DNA of 34,212 nt from Phycisphaerales bacterium (GCA_015487555.1 WFPK01000107.1:1-34212), one strand, 5' to 3'. Numbered from the stretch's first letter, positions 15,039-23,275 are shown. Numbers and translations: made by a program. The notes: generated by a model not told the origin, from the letters alone.

Positions 15039-16052
15039 ATGAAAAACACGATTGCTTCTTTGCCCACACCTGATCTGAGCGACGATCAGTTCCTCGGCGC
15101 GGTCTGCGGATTGCGCCCATGCCGCCACGGCGGGCCTCGGCTTGAAATCGAATCTTTCAACACCAAGACCATCATCCACAACTACGGGCATGGGGGGTGC
15201 GGCGTGACCATCTCGCTTGGATCGGCACAAATCGCTGCCGATCTCGTTGACCAGGTCTCAACACCCAAAGGGCATGTCGCGGTTTTGGGCACAGGCGTCA
15301 TCGGGCTCACCACGGCATTCGAGTTGCTCAATCGCGGGTACAAGGTTGATCTCTACGCAGACAAAGTCGCACATGACACCACGAGCAACATTGCCGGCGC
15401 ACTCTGGCTTCCCATGGCCATCGAGTTTGGAGACACGGCCAAGGATCAAGGGCTCAAATCTAGGCTTCTCGTTGAATCCCACCGGGCATTCCAAGAGCTT
15501 GACCGCGCACGCTATGGCGTTGAACGCCTCCCGATCTACGAACCCGCAGAGAGCGATACCGAGCTTGGGCTCTTTGGGCACCTCTTTGACCACGGACTCG
15601 TTGAGCTGCCAGAGGAAATCGACTCATTCCCATTCCAAAGCTCCGCCAAGCCCGGGCAACGGTTCACGACTGATTTTATCCACATGCACCAGTTCCTCGA
15701 TGCACTCCTCGAAGACATCGCCAAGCTCGGAGGCGTCATCCATCAACGAAAAATACGGCACAAGGACGATCTCGCCGAGTTCGATCAGCCGGTGTTTGTC
15801 AATGCATTGGGACTCGGGGCCCGGGCGCTGTTTGGCGACAAGCAGCTTTACGCGGCCAGGGGCGTATTGGTGCATATGAAGCCTCAGGATTTGGGGTATG
15901 GCATCCATGACGGATTCAAGTATATGTTCCCACGCAAGAACGCCCTGATCCTCGGCGGGTGCTTCCACGAGTATGACTGGGACGACGAGCCCGATCAGGA
16001 AATGATCGACGAAATTCTTGGACATCATCGGCGATTCTTTGGGCAGCGCTGA
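15039..16052 (+). CDS. FAD-dependent oxidoreductase, D-amino-acid-oxidase-like, circularly permuted
   Basis: 337 aa; ATG preceded by CACGGAGAAACG (GGAG ribosome binding site). It has all the hallmarks of the D-amino-acid oxidase/D-aspartate oxidase family but in a changed order. The dinucleotide-binding motif VAVLGTGVIGLTTAFELL, normally at residue 1-10, lies at 80-97, followed by TTSNIAGALWLP (114-125) and a C-terminus ending LILGGCFHEYDWDDEP...ILGHHRRFFG. The segments that normally end the protein, CGLRPCRHGGPRLEIE (23-38) and IIHNYGHGGCGVTISLGSA (45-63), come first. The substrate-carboxylate-binding Arg of GLRP would be Arg26. It should be a cytoplasmic flavoprotein oxidising a D-amino acid or similar amine; substrate unknown. 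It stands alone, divergent from panB and 38 bases before the ABC-F gene. Confidence 0.9.
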   Translation: MKNTIASLPTPDLSDDQFLGAVCGLRPCRHGGPRLEIESFNTKTIIHNYGHGGCGVTISLGSAQIAADLVDQVSTPKGHVAVLGTGVIGLTTAFELLNRGYKVDLYADKVAHDTTSNIAGALWLPMAIEFGDTAKDQGLKSRLLVESHRAFQELDRARYGVERLPIYEPAESDTELGLFGHLFDHGLVELPEEIDSFPFQSSAKPGQRFTTDFIHMHQFLDALLEDIAKLGGVIHQRKIRHKDDLAEFDQPVFVNALGLGARALFGDKQLYAARGVLVHMKPQDLGYGIHDGFKYMFPRKNALILGGCFHEYDWDDEPDQEMIDEILGHHRRFFGQR

Positions 16053-16076
16053 CTCGTACTCATCGGGGTGCCTGCG

Positions 16077-16082
16077 TACACT
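16077..16082 (+). promoter_or_regulatory. Candidate -10 box (TACACT) for the ABC-F gene
   Basis: TACACT ends 8 bases before the ATG at 16091 and no ribosome binding site is seen in the 38-base gap after the flavoprotein gene. Same box and spacing as carA. Confidence 0.45.
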
Positions 16083-16090
16083 CGGTGCTC

Positions 16091-18076
16091 ATGCCTGTGC
16101 TCACCGGAACCAACCTGACACTCTCCTTCGGCGAAGTCGAAATCCTCAAGGGGATGTCGATCGCGGTCGAGCCCAACGAAAAAATCGGCATGGTCGGGCG
16201 CAATGGGTCGGGCAAGAGCACCCTGCTCAAGGTGCTCATGGGCATGCTCAAGCAAGATGCCGGAACAGTGGTCGTTGGGCAAGGTGCCCGCGTTGGCTAT
16301 CTCCACCAGAATCACAACCTCAATCCTCAAGACACCCTTCACCAGGCTGCCGGGCGGGCCTTTGCGCTGGTGGATGAGCTTCACGAAAAACTCGAAGCGG
16401 TGTATCACCAGATGGAGAACGCTTCGGGCGATGCACTGGGCAAACTCCTCAAGGAACAGGAACGACTCGAAAAAAGAATCGAATCTGCAGGAGGATACGC
16501 CAACGATCACAAAATCGACCAGGTCCTCCACGGGCTCGGGTTTAGTGATGAACAGTTCGGCATCCAGGTCAAGGATTTGTCGGGTGGGCAGTGCGCCCGC
16601 GTTGCGCTCGCCAAGTTGCTGCTCGAAAATCCGAGCGTGCTGCTCCTCGACGAGCCGACCAATCACCTCGATGTCGATGGGCGCGAGTGGCTCGAAGGGT
16701 TTTTGCGTGATGAGTATCGCGGCGCGGTCATCCTGATCTCGCACGATCGGTACCTGCTCGACAAAGTGGTTTCGCGGATCGTCGAAGTCGAAGACGGGAG
16801 GTTGGTCGAATACCCCGGCAACTACGCCGCCTTTCGTAAACAACGCATCGAACGCCGAATGGTCATGCTCCGCGCTTATGAAAAACAGCAGGCCACCTTC
16901 AAAAGAGAAGAAGCATTCATCCGCCAGTTCAAAGCCGGTCAACGCGCCAAGCAGGCCAAGGGGCGAGAGTCCCGGCTCGATCGCGAAAAACTCAGCGCCA
17001 TCGAACGCCCCATCGAGCTCGACGACATGAAGCTCAATCTCCCAAAGGCCGAGCGCACCGGCGATATCGTCATCGCGGCCCGTGAGATTGCCAAGTCCTA
17101 CCCCAACGACGACGGCTCGACCAAAGTCCTCTTCAGCAACCTCACCTTCCACATCGAACGAGGGCAACGCTGGGGAATCATCGGCCCAAACGGCGCAGGC
17201 AAATCCACACTCATCCGATGCCTGCTTACAGAGCAAGAGGTCGATATCGGCACGGTCAAACTTGGGTCAAAGCTCGCAGTCGGACACTTCACCCAGACCC
17301 ACGACGATCTCGACCCGGAAAAAACCGTCTATCACCATATCCAGGACACGATCAAAAGAGAAACCAACCAGCGCGTGATGATGAGCGAACAGGATGCCCG
17401 GAACCTCGCGGGCGCGTTCTTGTTCTCTGGAAAAGATCAGGAAAAACCCATCGGTGTGATGTCCGGCGGCGAGCAGGCCCGCGCAGTCCTGGCCGCCTTG
17501 CTCGCGAGTGCGAAGAATGTGTTGGTCCTCGACGAGCCGACCAATCATCTTGATATTCAGGCAGCAGAACGGCTCGAATCGGCGATCGCACGCACCTACG
17601 AGAACCCAAAGACCGGCGAAAAGGTCGAGGGCGACTACGACGGCACCATCATCCTCATCTCCCACGATCGCGCCCTGATCGACGCGGTGTGCGACCATAT
17701 ACTGATCCTCGATGGGCAGGGCAATGCTGAGATATTCGCAGGGACCTACACCCAGTGGAAGCAATCAAAATCAATCACCCGCCCACAGCCTTCACCCAAA
17801 CCCGCCTCCGCTGCGGCGTCCAAGCCTGCCCCCTCCCCTGTCCCAACGAGCAAACGCCCACAAGAGCCGAAGAATAAGTTCTCGTGGATGCCGATTGATA
17901 AAATCGAAGAGCAGATAGCCGATCTCGAAATCGAACTCAAACACATCGACGCCGAGCTCGGAGATGCCGATGTCTGGACCGATTACGAGCGGGCCAACGC
18001 GCTCACCGAGAAACGCGATGAACTCAAGGCCGAGCTCGAAGAGCTCGAAGCCGAATGGCTCAATAAATCAGGATAA
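16091..18076 (+). CDS. ABC-F family ATPase (Uup/EttA-like)
   Basis: Cytoplasmic duplicated ABC ATPase without membrane domains; relatives act on ribosomes as translation factors. 661 aa. First ABC: Walker A GRNGSGKST (from residue 36), signature LSGGQCARVALAKLL (from 163), Walker B LLLDEPTNHLD. Second ABC: Walker A GPNGAGKST (from 365), signature MSGGEQARAVLAALL, Walker B LVLDEPTNHLD. Between them is the long charged P-site tRNA interaction motif linker (KQQATFKREEAFIRQFKAGQ region). A Pro/Ser/Ala-rich spacer near 560-590 leads to a C-terminal coiled coil (EEQIADLEIELKHIDAELG...) as in Uup. Start ATG 16091 is chosen over GTG 16085. Exact ABC-F subfamily not resolved; no sign of an antibiotic-resistance role. 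Confidence 0.95.
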   Translation: MPVLTGTNLTLSFGEVEILKGMSIAVEPNEKIGMVGRNGSGKSTLLKVLMGMLKQDAGTVVVGQGARVGYLHQNHNLNPQDTLHQAAGRAFALVDELHEKLEAVYHQMENASGDALGKLLKEQERLEKRIESAGGYANDHKIDQVLHGLGFSDEQFGIQVKDLSGGQCARVALAKLLLENPSVLLLDEPTNHLDVDGREWLEGFLRDEYRGAVILISHDRYLLDKVVSRIVEVEDGRLVEYPGNYAAFRKQRIERRMVMLRAYEKQQATFKREEAFIRQFKAGQRAKQAKGRESRLDREKLSAIERPIELDDMKLNLPKAERTGDIVIAAREIAKSYPNDDGSTKVLFSNLTFHIERGQRWGIIGPNGAGKSTLIRCLLTEQEVDIGTVKLGSKLAVGHFTQTHDDLDPEKTVYHHIQDTIKRETNQRVMMSEQDARNLAGAFLFSGKDQEKPIGVMSGGEQARAVLAALLASAKNVLVLDEPTNHLDIQAAERLESAIARTYENPKTGEKVEGDYDGTIILISHDRALIDAVCDHILILDGQGNAEIFAGTYTQWKQSKSITRPQPSPKPASAAASKPAPSPVPTSKRPQEPKNKFSWMPIDKIEEQIADLEIELKHIDAELGDADVWTDYERANALTEKRDELKAELEELEAEWLNKSG

Positions 18077-18091
18077 ACCCGCCAAACCAAC

Positions 18092-18583
18092 TCACTTCGA
18101 CGCGAGCACCTTCTCGAGCTTTTCGATCGTCTCGATCGCAGACTCATAAGCGGTGAGCTTTGATTTCTTGATCGCGCCTTTGAATGCAAACGGCGCGGGC
18201 AAGATCGTCAACGGCAGGTACCAATACCAGGTCTCAATCCCCGTGCTGGCAACAAAGTCGCTGTACCACACGAACGAATCAAGAAACCCCTCGGTCAATG
18301 GCAACCCCGGCCAGATCGTCACGATCAAAATAGCAGCAAACACCCGAGGCATCATCGCCATGAGCCTGAGCTCGAACGAGACTTCGCCATCGTGATGCTT
18401 GAGCACCAGTTTCGAATCAAACGGCGTGCCATGGGCAGCCACCGAGGCCAACCCATCGGCACAGGTACCCTCATACCCGGCAAGCTTGCCCCGCTTGGAG
18501 AGCTTGGCGAGCCGATCCTTGATCTCTTCGGTGCTGAGATTCGTCGAGATCGAAGGCAACTGGTTATCTGCGTCTTGGCCCAA
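18092..18583 (-). CDS. Hypothetical membrane protein (163 aa)
   Basis: No family recognised. The most credible start is TTG at 18583, because GGGAGG lies 8 bases upstream, giving MGQDADNQLPSISTNLS; the frame remains open further upstream but that part is Arg/Cys-rich and overlaps the divergent gene's leader and coding start. Residues 10-75 are a soluble, Lys-rich region with a helix (STEEIKDRLAKLSKRGKL). Two hydrophobic segments follow, around 83-103 (RVFAAILIVTIWPGLPL) and 125-142 (YWYLPLTILPAPFAF). The C-terminus is a Lys/Glu helix (ESAIETIEKLEKVL). It looks like a small two-span inner-membrane protein with cytoplasmic ends. It is tail-to-tail with the ABC-F gene (15-base gap) and divergent from the 18686-19147 gene. 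Confidence 0.72.
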   Translation of the reverse strand: MGQDADNQLPSISTNLSTEEIKDRLAKLSKRGKLAGYEGTCADGLASVAAHGTPFDSKLVLKHHDGEVSFELRLMAMMPRVFAAILIVTIWPGLPLTEGFLDSFVWYSDFVASTGIETWYWYLPLTILPAPFAFKGAIKKSKLTAYESAIETIEKLEKVLASK

Positions 18584-18685
18584 TGGAAAAACCTCCCGTT
18601 TGCGTAATCGGCACAATCGTAGGTCGGTCCGATTTCGCACCCGACTTGACCATTTCCCGGCACAGTATCTGCACCAATCCTTTCT

Positions 18686-19147
18686 ATGCAACCAAATACG
18701 ATGACAACCGCCGCCCAAGCCCGCAAGCCGTTGAAACTGGTCAACACGCAACACGACGCGTTGTCCAATGACCACACCAAATCACGCCCCGAGGAGTTCT
18801 CGGACACAATCACCTCCATCACCCCCAATGATCCTCGGTGGCTCTTGGCGACGCGCGTCCAGCTCATATTCAACAGCACCAACCGAATCCGCTCGATCGG
18901 ACAGCTCGAAGACCTGCTCGATTGCGGGCGGGCGATGGGGTTCGCCGACATTCACGCCCGAGCCATCGTCGGCATCGTCGAAGAGGCCCAGCTCCGCAAC
19001 GGGCTCGATGCGATCGCCATGGATGAGCTCTTGCAGATTCCAGCTCCCAATGCCGAGGAAGAACACTCAGATCGCACCCGGTGGATCACCTTTGGCGTGC
19101 TCTTCACCTGGTCGCTGATGATCGCCGGTTTGATGCAGTTGGTGTAA
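18686..19147 (+). CDS. Hypothetical tail-anchored protein (153 aa)
   Basis: No family recognised. The N-terminal 40 residues are polar; residues 45-115 form a compact, Leu/Ile/Ala-rich, probably all-helical domain (RWLLATRVQLIFNSTNRIRS, LEDLLDCGRAMGFADIHARA, VEEAQLRNGLDAIAMDELL). After an acidic linker (NAEEEHSDRTRW) the last 20 residues are a single hydrophobic span ending at LMQLV, so it should be tail-anchored with the domain in the cytoplasm. Starts at ATG 18686 or 18701; neither has a clear ribosome binding site. A TTGACC at 18646 and TATCTG at 18666 are possible but poorly spaced promoter elements. The stop is followed at once by a terminator hairpin. Confidence 0.75.
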   Translation: MQPNTMTTAAQARKPLKLVNTQHDALSNDHTKSRPEEFSDTITSITPNDPRWLLATRVQLIFNSTNRIRSIGQLEDLLDCGRAMGFADIHARAIVGIVEEAQLRNGLDAIAMDELLQIPAPNAEEEHSDRTRWITFGVLFTWSLMIAGLMQLV

Positions 19148-19178
19148 AAAAACGCCGCCCGTCGAGTGGGCGGCGTTT
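19146..19178 (-). terminator. Intrinsic terminator between convergent genes
   Basis: AAACGCCGCCC (19150-19160) pairs perfectly with GGGCGGCGTTT (19168-19178), with a 7-base loop. On the minus strand the stem runs into a T7 tract, so it terminates the symporter transcript that ends at 19214. On the plus strand only TTTGTG follows, so termination of the 18686-19147 gene would be weaker. Confidence 0.92.
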
Positions 19179-19213
19179 GTGCGCACAAATCGGTTGATGC
19201 TTACCCGTTTTCC

Positions 19214-21214
19214 TTACTCGACATCTTTACCTTCCATGACATCGCTCAGCGGTGGTGCATCATGAGGCTTATCCGCCCCACTCTTCATTCGCCTAAAGTA
19301 TTCGTGGTACGCCGACATGGACTTGGCAGCGAAAATCCACATGATCGGAATATTGGCAACAAGCATGACACCCAGGCCAAGCGTGGTCCACATATCAAGC
19401 TCATGTTCTGTCGCGATAATTGCCTTCTTGTCCGCTCCAAACAATGGCATCGCAAGCACCGTTGTCACCAGGATAAGCAGTGCGTAGATCACCTTATAGA
19501 TAAACGCAGCATTCTTGGCGAACCGATCACCCAATCCGCCGACAAAGTAGTAGATGCCTTGTTCGCCGTAGTACGACCATGAGATCATGGTTGAAAGCGC
19601 AAAGAGCCACGCCGCAATTGATACCAGCCATTTGCCCAATCCGGGGAACTGGCGATCAAAGGCGTAGGCAGTCATTGATGCACCGGCGTAGTCGCCATAA
19701 ATTCCCAGATCAACAGTCCCATCGTCATGCACACGGAATGTTGGTTCTGTCTGAGATTCGAGGGTATTCCAAGAGACATGCCAGACATCGGCATCGTCTC
19801 TATATACGGTGCCCGAAATCTTACGAAGATTGCGTCCCGTATTTGTATCTTCGTCAGCAGCGACGATAAAGAACACCGTTTCGCCATCGCGCCAACCCGC
19901 CATGTGCTCGGCGCTCTTGCGAATCCGTCGAGCTTCAGAAGTCATTGCTGGGAGCGACGGCGACTCGAGCGTCCAGAGGGTCGCTTCTGGTGTCGAGCCC
20001 TCCGCATGGACGACTCGGACATTGGTAATATCAGTAAACTCGGATTCTGCATCACGGTTGTAGGCCCCAGTCGAAAGAATCACCAGTGCGGTCAATGTGC
20101 AGACAACAATGGTGTCAATAAAGGGCTCGAGCCCTGCAACTACACCTTCGCGCACGGGCTCATCGGTCTTGGCTGCCGAATGAGCAATCGGTGATGAGCC
20201 CTGCCCGGCTTCTGACGAGAAGAGCGCCCGTTTGACACCCCACATGGCAGCGTATCCGAAGGTGCCGCCGAGGAAGGCGCCCGATGCGTTTGCACTCGAA
20301 CCGCCAAGGAAATCAGGAAGCCCACTCTGGACGATAAGCCCGAGCATCGCGGGTATTTCCCCGAGATTCATGCCCAGGACAACAAGGGCTGCGATGATAT
20401 AGATCGCGCACATGAATGGCACAATGCGCCCCGCGACTGCGCCGATTCGCTTGATACCACCAATAATCACCATACCCACAAGAACCGAGAGAATGATTCC
20501 AGTGACGACCTGAGGCACCTGAAAGTAAGTGAAAGTGATATCGGCAACATTCCATGCCTGGAACATATTACCTCCAGTAATCGCCGAGATCACGAGTGTA
20601 ACAACGAAGATGCCGCCGATGACATGCCCGGAAATCTTGGTAAACGCAAGGACAACAAAGATCAAAGCAAGCGCGATACCGACAAAGAGTGGAATGCTCG
20701 AGTCAAACTCTCCATTGCCAAGCCAGCCCAGTGCAATTGCCAGTGCCGCAAATGCAATCCCCGCGGGGAGACGAAGCCCCCTTGATTCTGCGAGCCCCTT
20801 CTTAACCACGAACATTGGTCCACCGTGCGGATTTTCGGGGTCATCGGTGTTTCTGTAGATCATCGACTGAATCACTTCGGTCATCTTGAGCGACATGCCA
20901 AGTAGGCCGATCACCCACATCCAAAAGATGGCTCCGGGCCCTCCAAGGGCAACCGCCAGTGCAACCCCTCCGATGTTCCCAAGCCCGACCGTTGCGGACA
21001 ATGCTGCAGAGAGCGCTTGAAAGTGGTTGATTGCTCCAGGATCATTTTTGTCGTCATATTTACCCCGAGTGACCTGTACGCCATGGGTCAAGGCACGGTA
21101 CTGCCCGAATCCTGACCAGACCGTAAAAACGAAGCCTGTAAAGAGCAAGGCATAGACGGTGTAGTCTGAAAACAGCACACTATTGAGCGAGCCGAGAATG
21201 TCATTCAGTGCCAT
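19214..21214 (-). CDS. Alanine/glycine:cation symporter (AGCS family) with large insertion
   Basis: Sodium- or proton-coupled amino acid importer in the inner membrane. The ATG at 21214 follows AAAGAGGGCCAC, a good ribosome binding site, giving 666 aa, against 450-550 usual. The family signature GGPGAIFWMWVIGLLG is at 91-106 and the preceding SATVGLGNIGGVALA is equally diagnostic; KRALFSSEAGQGSSPIAHSAA is the typical middle motif. The extra length is an inserted, soluble, acidic stretch at about 384-520 (from STGAYNRDAE to YAFDRQFPG; bases 19655-20065) between two membrane spans. It appears to be beta-rich and is unlike any domain I know. Such a loop probably faces outside and could bind ligand or another protein. 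GGAAAA-N5-TTTTCC at 21247-21263 lies upstream. Confidence 0.93.
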   Translation of the reverse strand: MALNDILGSLNSVLFSDYTVYALLFTGFVFTVWSGFGQYRALTHGVQVTRGKYDDKNDPGAINHFQALSAALSATVGLGNIGGVALAVALGGPGAIFWMWVIGLLGMSLKMTEVIQSMIYRNTDDPENPHGGPMFVVKKGLAESRGLRLPAGIAFAALAIALGWLGNGEFDSSIPLFVGIALALIFVVLAFTKISGHVIGGIFVVTLVISAITGGNMFQAWNVADITFTYFQVPQVVTGIILSVLVGMVIIGGIKRIGAVAGRIVPFMCAIYIIAALVVLGMNLGEIPAMLGLIVQSGLPDFLGGSSANASGAFLGGTFGYAAMWGVKRALFSSEAGQGSSPIAHSAAKTDEPVREGVVAGLEPFIDTIVVCTLTALVILSTGAYNRDAESEFTDITNVRVVHAEGSTPEATLWTLESPSLPAMTSEARRIRKSAEHMAGWRDGETVFFIVAADEDTNTGRNLRKISGTVYRDDADVWHVSWNTLESQTEPTFRVHDDGTVDLGIYGDYAGASMTAYAFDRQFPGLGKWLVSIAAWLFALSTMISWSYYGEQGIYYFVGGLGDRFAKNAAFIYKVIYALLILVTTVLAMPLFGADKKAIIATEHELDMWTTLGLGVMLVANIPIMWIFAAKSMSAYHEYFRRMKSGADKPHDAPPLSDVMEGKDVE

Positions 21215-21302
21215 GTGGCCCTCTTTTTCATTGCAGGTCTGGATCAGGAAAAACACATTTTCCCACATCCCCACCCAGAATGCAAGTGCACCCCGCTTGG
21301 GC

Positions 21303-21308
21303 TATTGT
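21303..21308 (+). promoter_or_regulatory. Candidate -10 box (TATTGT) for the PD-(D/E)XK-like gene
   Basis: TATTGT ends 6 bases before the GTG at 21315; no ribosome binding site is present. The spacing matches lpxB (TAGTGT, 6 bases, GTG) and suggests a leaderless message. Confidence 0.45.
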
Positions 21309-21314
21309 CTTGGC

Positions 21315-22016
21315 GTGTGGAATATCAGTGAGATCATCTTGTTGGTGAGCCGACATCTGCAATCGGTCGAAACCCGTTTCAGAACGCAGAATGCGTATCA
21401 AGGGCTCGATTCATTTGCTGAAATCCAGCTCCATCCCTTGCTCTGCCAAGCATTTGCAGATTCTCAACTGGGCGCGATCCGTGAAGTCGGATATCCATCA
21501 TCGCCTAAAGCTCGTCCCAATGAAACCCAACGCCAACGCTGCGATCTGGTCTTGACGCCAAATGCGAATCAGCCGCTTTTTGATCCGATTGATGAACAAC
21601 GAGAGCGCGATCGAGCGCGCGGCACGCTCTTTGAGTCATGCGCAGATCAGCATGAGCCCAATCCCGGCGATGCGTTGCCTCAGGATGCTTTCTGGATCGA
21701 GGTCAAATCGGTCGGGCAGTTCAACTATGTCGATGGCGTCCCCGGGCCCAATCCCAAATACACCAGCGAACTCCTCGCCGGGCCCAGAGCCGATGTGGTC
21801 AAACTCGCATCAGACCCATTGATCCATCACGGCGCATCATTGATTGTTCTGTTTGCCGAGGAAGAAAGCACCGGCCCGCACGATATCTCGGCCTCGGCCA
21901 GCGCGATGCTCGACCATGACCTCCCGATCTCGCTGCCCATCTTTGAATCCTTCGAGATTACCAATCATGCGGGCAACGCGTGGTGTACGCTCGGGCTGAT
22001 CCCGATCAGGCTCTGA
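21315..22016 (+). CDS. Hypothetical protein with probable PD-(D/E)XK nuclease-like fold
   Basis: Chosen start GTG 21315 gives 233 aa; the frame is open back to 21183 but that part overlaps the divergent symporter gene. The chain begins VWNISEIILLVSRHLQSVETRF. I see an arrangement typical of the PD-(D/E)XK superfamily: a helix with Glu (SFAEIQLHPLL), a strand with Asp (RQRCDLVLTP) and, about 55 residues on, a strand FWIEVKSVGQF giving the E-x-K pair. Between them is a variable, charged stretch. Downstream, ASLIVLFAEEES is a further core strand. Restriction enzymes, repair nucleases and nuclease-like DNA-handling proteins share this pattern, but there is no methyltransferase or helicase neighbour. 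It ends 6 bases from the convergent lpxB. Fold call is inference; function unknown. Confidence 0.68.
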   Translation: MWNISEIILLVSRHLQSVETRFRTQNAYQGLDSFAEIQLHPLLCQAFADSQLGAIREVGYPSSPKARPNETQRQRCDLVLTPNANQPLFDPIDEQRERDRARGTLFESCADQHEPNPGDALPQDAFWIEVKSVGQFNYVDGVPGPNPKYTSELLAGPRADVVKLASDPLIHHGASLIVLFAEEESTGPHDISASASAMLDHDLPISLPIFESFEITNHAGNAWCTLGLIPIRL

Positions 22017-22022
22017 ACCGAT

Positions 22023-23192
22023 TTACACCTTGGGCTCAACCCCGGCATACCGGGCGATGATCTTGGCAGCATTGGCCGAGGCGTTCTGGTGCTCGAAGAC
22101 CTCCACAAGGTCCTCAAGGTCCTGAACCTGCCGATCGAAAGTGTCCTGGTCTTCAAGCAACTCAACGACCTTGTCAGCGATCGGGTCAACGCCCGTAAAG
22201 TGAGGCACCAGCTCGGGGCAAATCTCTCTGCCCGCGATGATATTGGGGAGCGTGATAAACTTGGTCTGAATCAGCCACCGTCCGACCAGATTCCATGCGA
22301 CCCGCCGGAGTTTGTACACGATCACCATCGGTCGGCGCTGCTTGGCGATCTGAAGCGTCACCGTCCCCGAAACCACCATCGCCAGATCACACCACCGAAT
22401 TACCGCGTCGGTATTGGAATGGGTAAATCCGAGTGACTCAGGCCAAGTGTGCCCAGCATCACGGGCGATCTTGCGGAGTACCGGCTCGAGCTCCTCGCGG
22501 GTCGCTGCAACGAGCCCACGCATCTCGGGGTGCTCTTTGGCGAGCTTGATATACGCGCCGATCAACAGCGGGAAGTTCTTACGCATCTCGCCAGGGCGCG
22601 ACCCGGGCATCAACGCGACACACTGCTCGCCTCGAACCCAGTCTTTGATGTCTGCATCGAGTGCTTGGGTATCGAGGGGCTCATCAAAGAGCTGATGTCC
22701 GATGAAGGTCGCATCGACGCCTCTTGATGTGAACCACTGCTCTTCGAAGGGAAGCACGCACATCACATGATCGGTCAGCCTGCGGAGCTTGCGGATCCGC
22801 CAGGGCGCCCAGGCCCAGAGCTGCGGCGCCACCATATGCACCACGCGAGCGCCGGCCGCCTTGGTGAGCTTGCACACCGGGAAGTTGGCTGCGGGCGAAT
22901 CGACCGGGATATGGACACGGATCTGGTGATCCCTCAGCCAGTGCTCGATCGAGGCGTTGATCCGTTTGTGCTCTTTGATTTTGGCAAGCCCGGGCATCCC
23001 CATCACAGCATCGTCGCCGGTGTGCTCGATGATCTGCGCCCCGGCTGCTTCCATCTTGCGCCCGCCCCAGGCATAGATGCGCAGATCAGGGCACGATGCA
23101 CGCAGCACGCGGATAATCGCAGCTGCATGGTCATCGCCTGAGGGCTCGAAGGCTGTAAAAAGCACAGCGGGTTGAGTCGATTGATTTACCAC
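22023..23192 (-). CDS. lpxB: Lipid-A-disaccharide synthase
   Basis: Glycosyltransferase family 19 enzyme joining UDP-2,3-diacylglucosamine and lipid X in lipid A synthesis at the inner membrane. 389 aa, usual length. Diagnostic segments: FTAFEPSGDDHAAAI near the N-terminus, GGRKMEAAGA, VMGMPGLAKI, the HMVAPQLWAWAPWRIRKLRR stretch followed by VLPFEEQWF, LMPGSRPGEMRKNFPLL and VVSGTVTLQ. GTG start (23190-23192) with no ribosome binding site; a TAGTGT box lies 6 bases upstream. LpxB implies an LPS-type outer membrane in this planctomycete. No other lpx genes are in the window. Confidence 0.95.
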   Translation of the reverse strand: MVNQSTQPAVLFTAFEPSGDDHAAAIIRVLRASCPDLRIYAWGGRKMEAAGAQIIEHTGDDAVMGMPGLAKIKEHKRINASIEHWLRDHQIRVHIPVDSPAANFPVCKLTKAAGARVVHMVAPQLWAWAPWRIRKLRRLTDHVMCVLPFEEQWFTSRGVDATFIGHQLFDEPLDTQALDADIKDWVRGEQCVALMPGSRPGEMRKNFPLLIGAYIKLAKEHPEMRGLVAATREELEPVLRKIARDAGHTWPESLGFTHSNTDAVIRWCDLAMVVSGTVTLQIAKQRRPMVIVYKLRRVAWNLVGRWLIQTKFITLPNIIAGREICPELVPHFTGVDPIADKVVELLEDQDTFDRQVQDLEDLVEVFEHQNASANAAKIIARYAGVEPKV

Positions 23193-23198
23193 GCGCCA

Positions 23199-23204
23199 AC
23201 ACTA
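23199..23204 (-). promoter_or_regulatory. Candidate -10 box (TAGTGT) for lpxB
   Basis: TAGTGT on the minus strand ends 6 bases before the lpxB GTG start, with no Shine-Dalgarno sequence between. Confidence 0.4.
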
Positions 23205-23275
23205 GGCCCAGAGTGAATCAGAACCCGCGATCGAGCGGGTGAAGTTGGTGACATTGGAGTGATGTTGGGGTGTGC

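Noticed and set aside
17740-17880. Frameshift or fusion in the ABC-F gene at the Pro/Ser-rich stretch
   Set aside because: The frame is continuous, and a low-complexity linker before a C-terminal coiled coil is normal for Uup-like ABC-F proteins.
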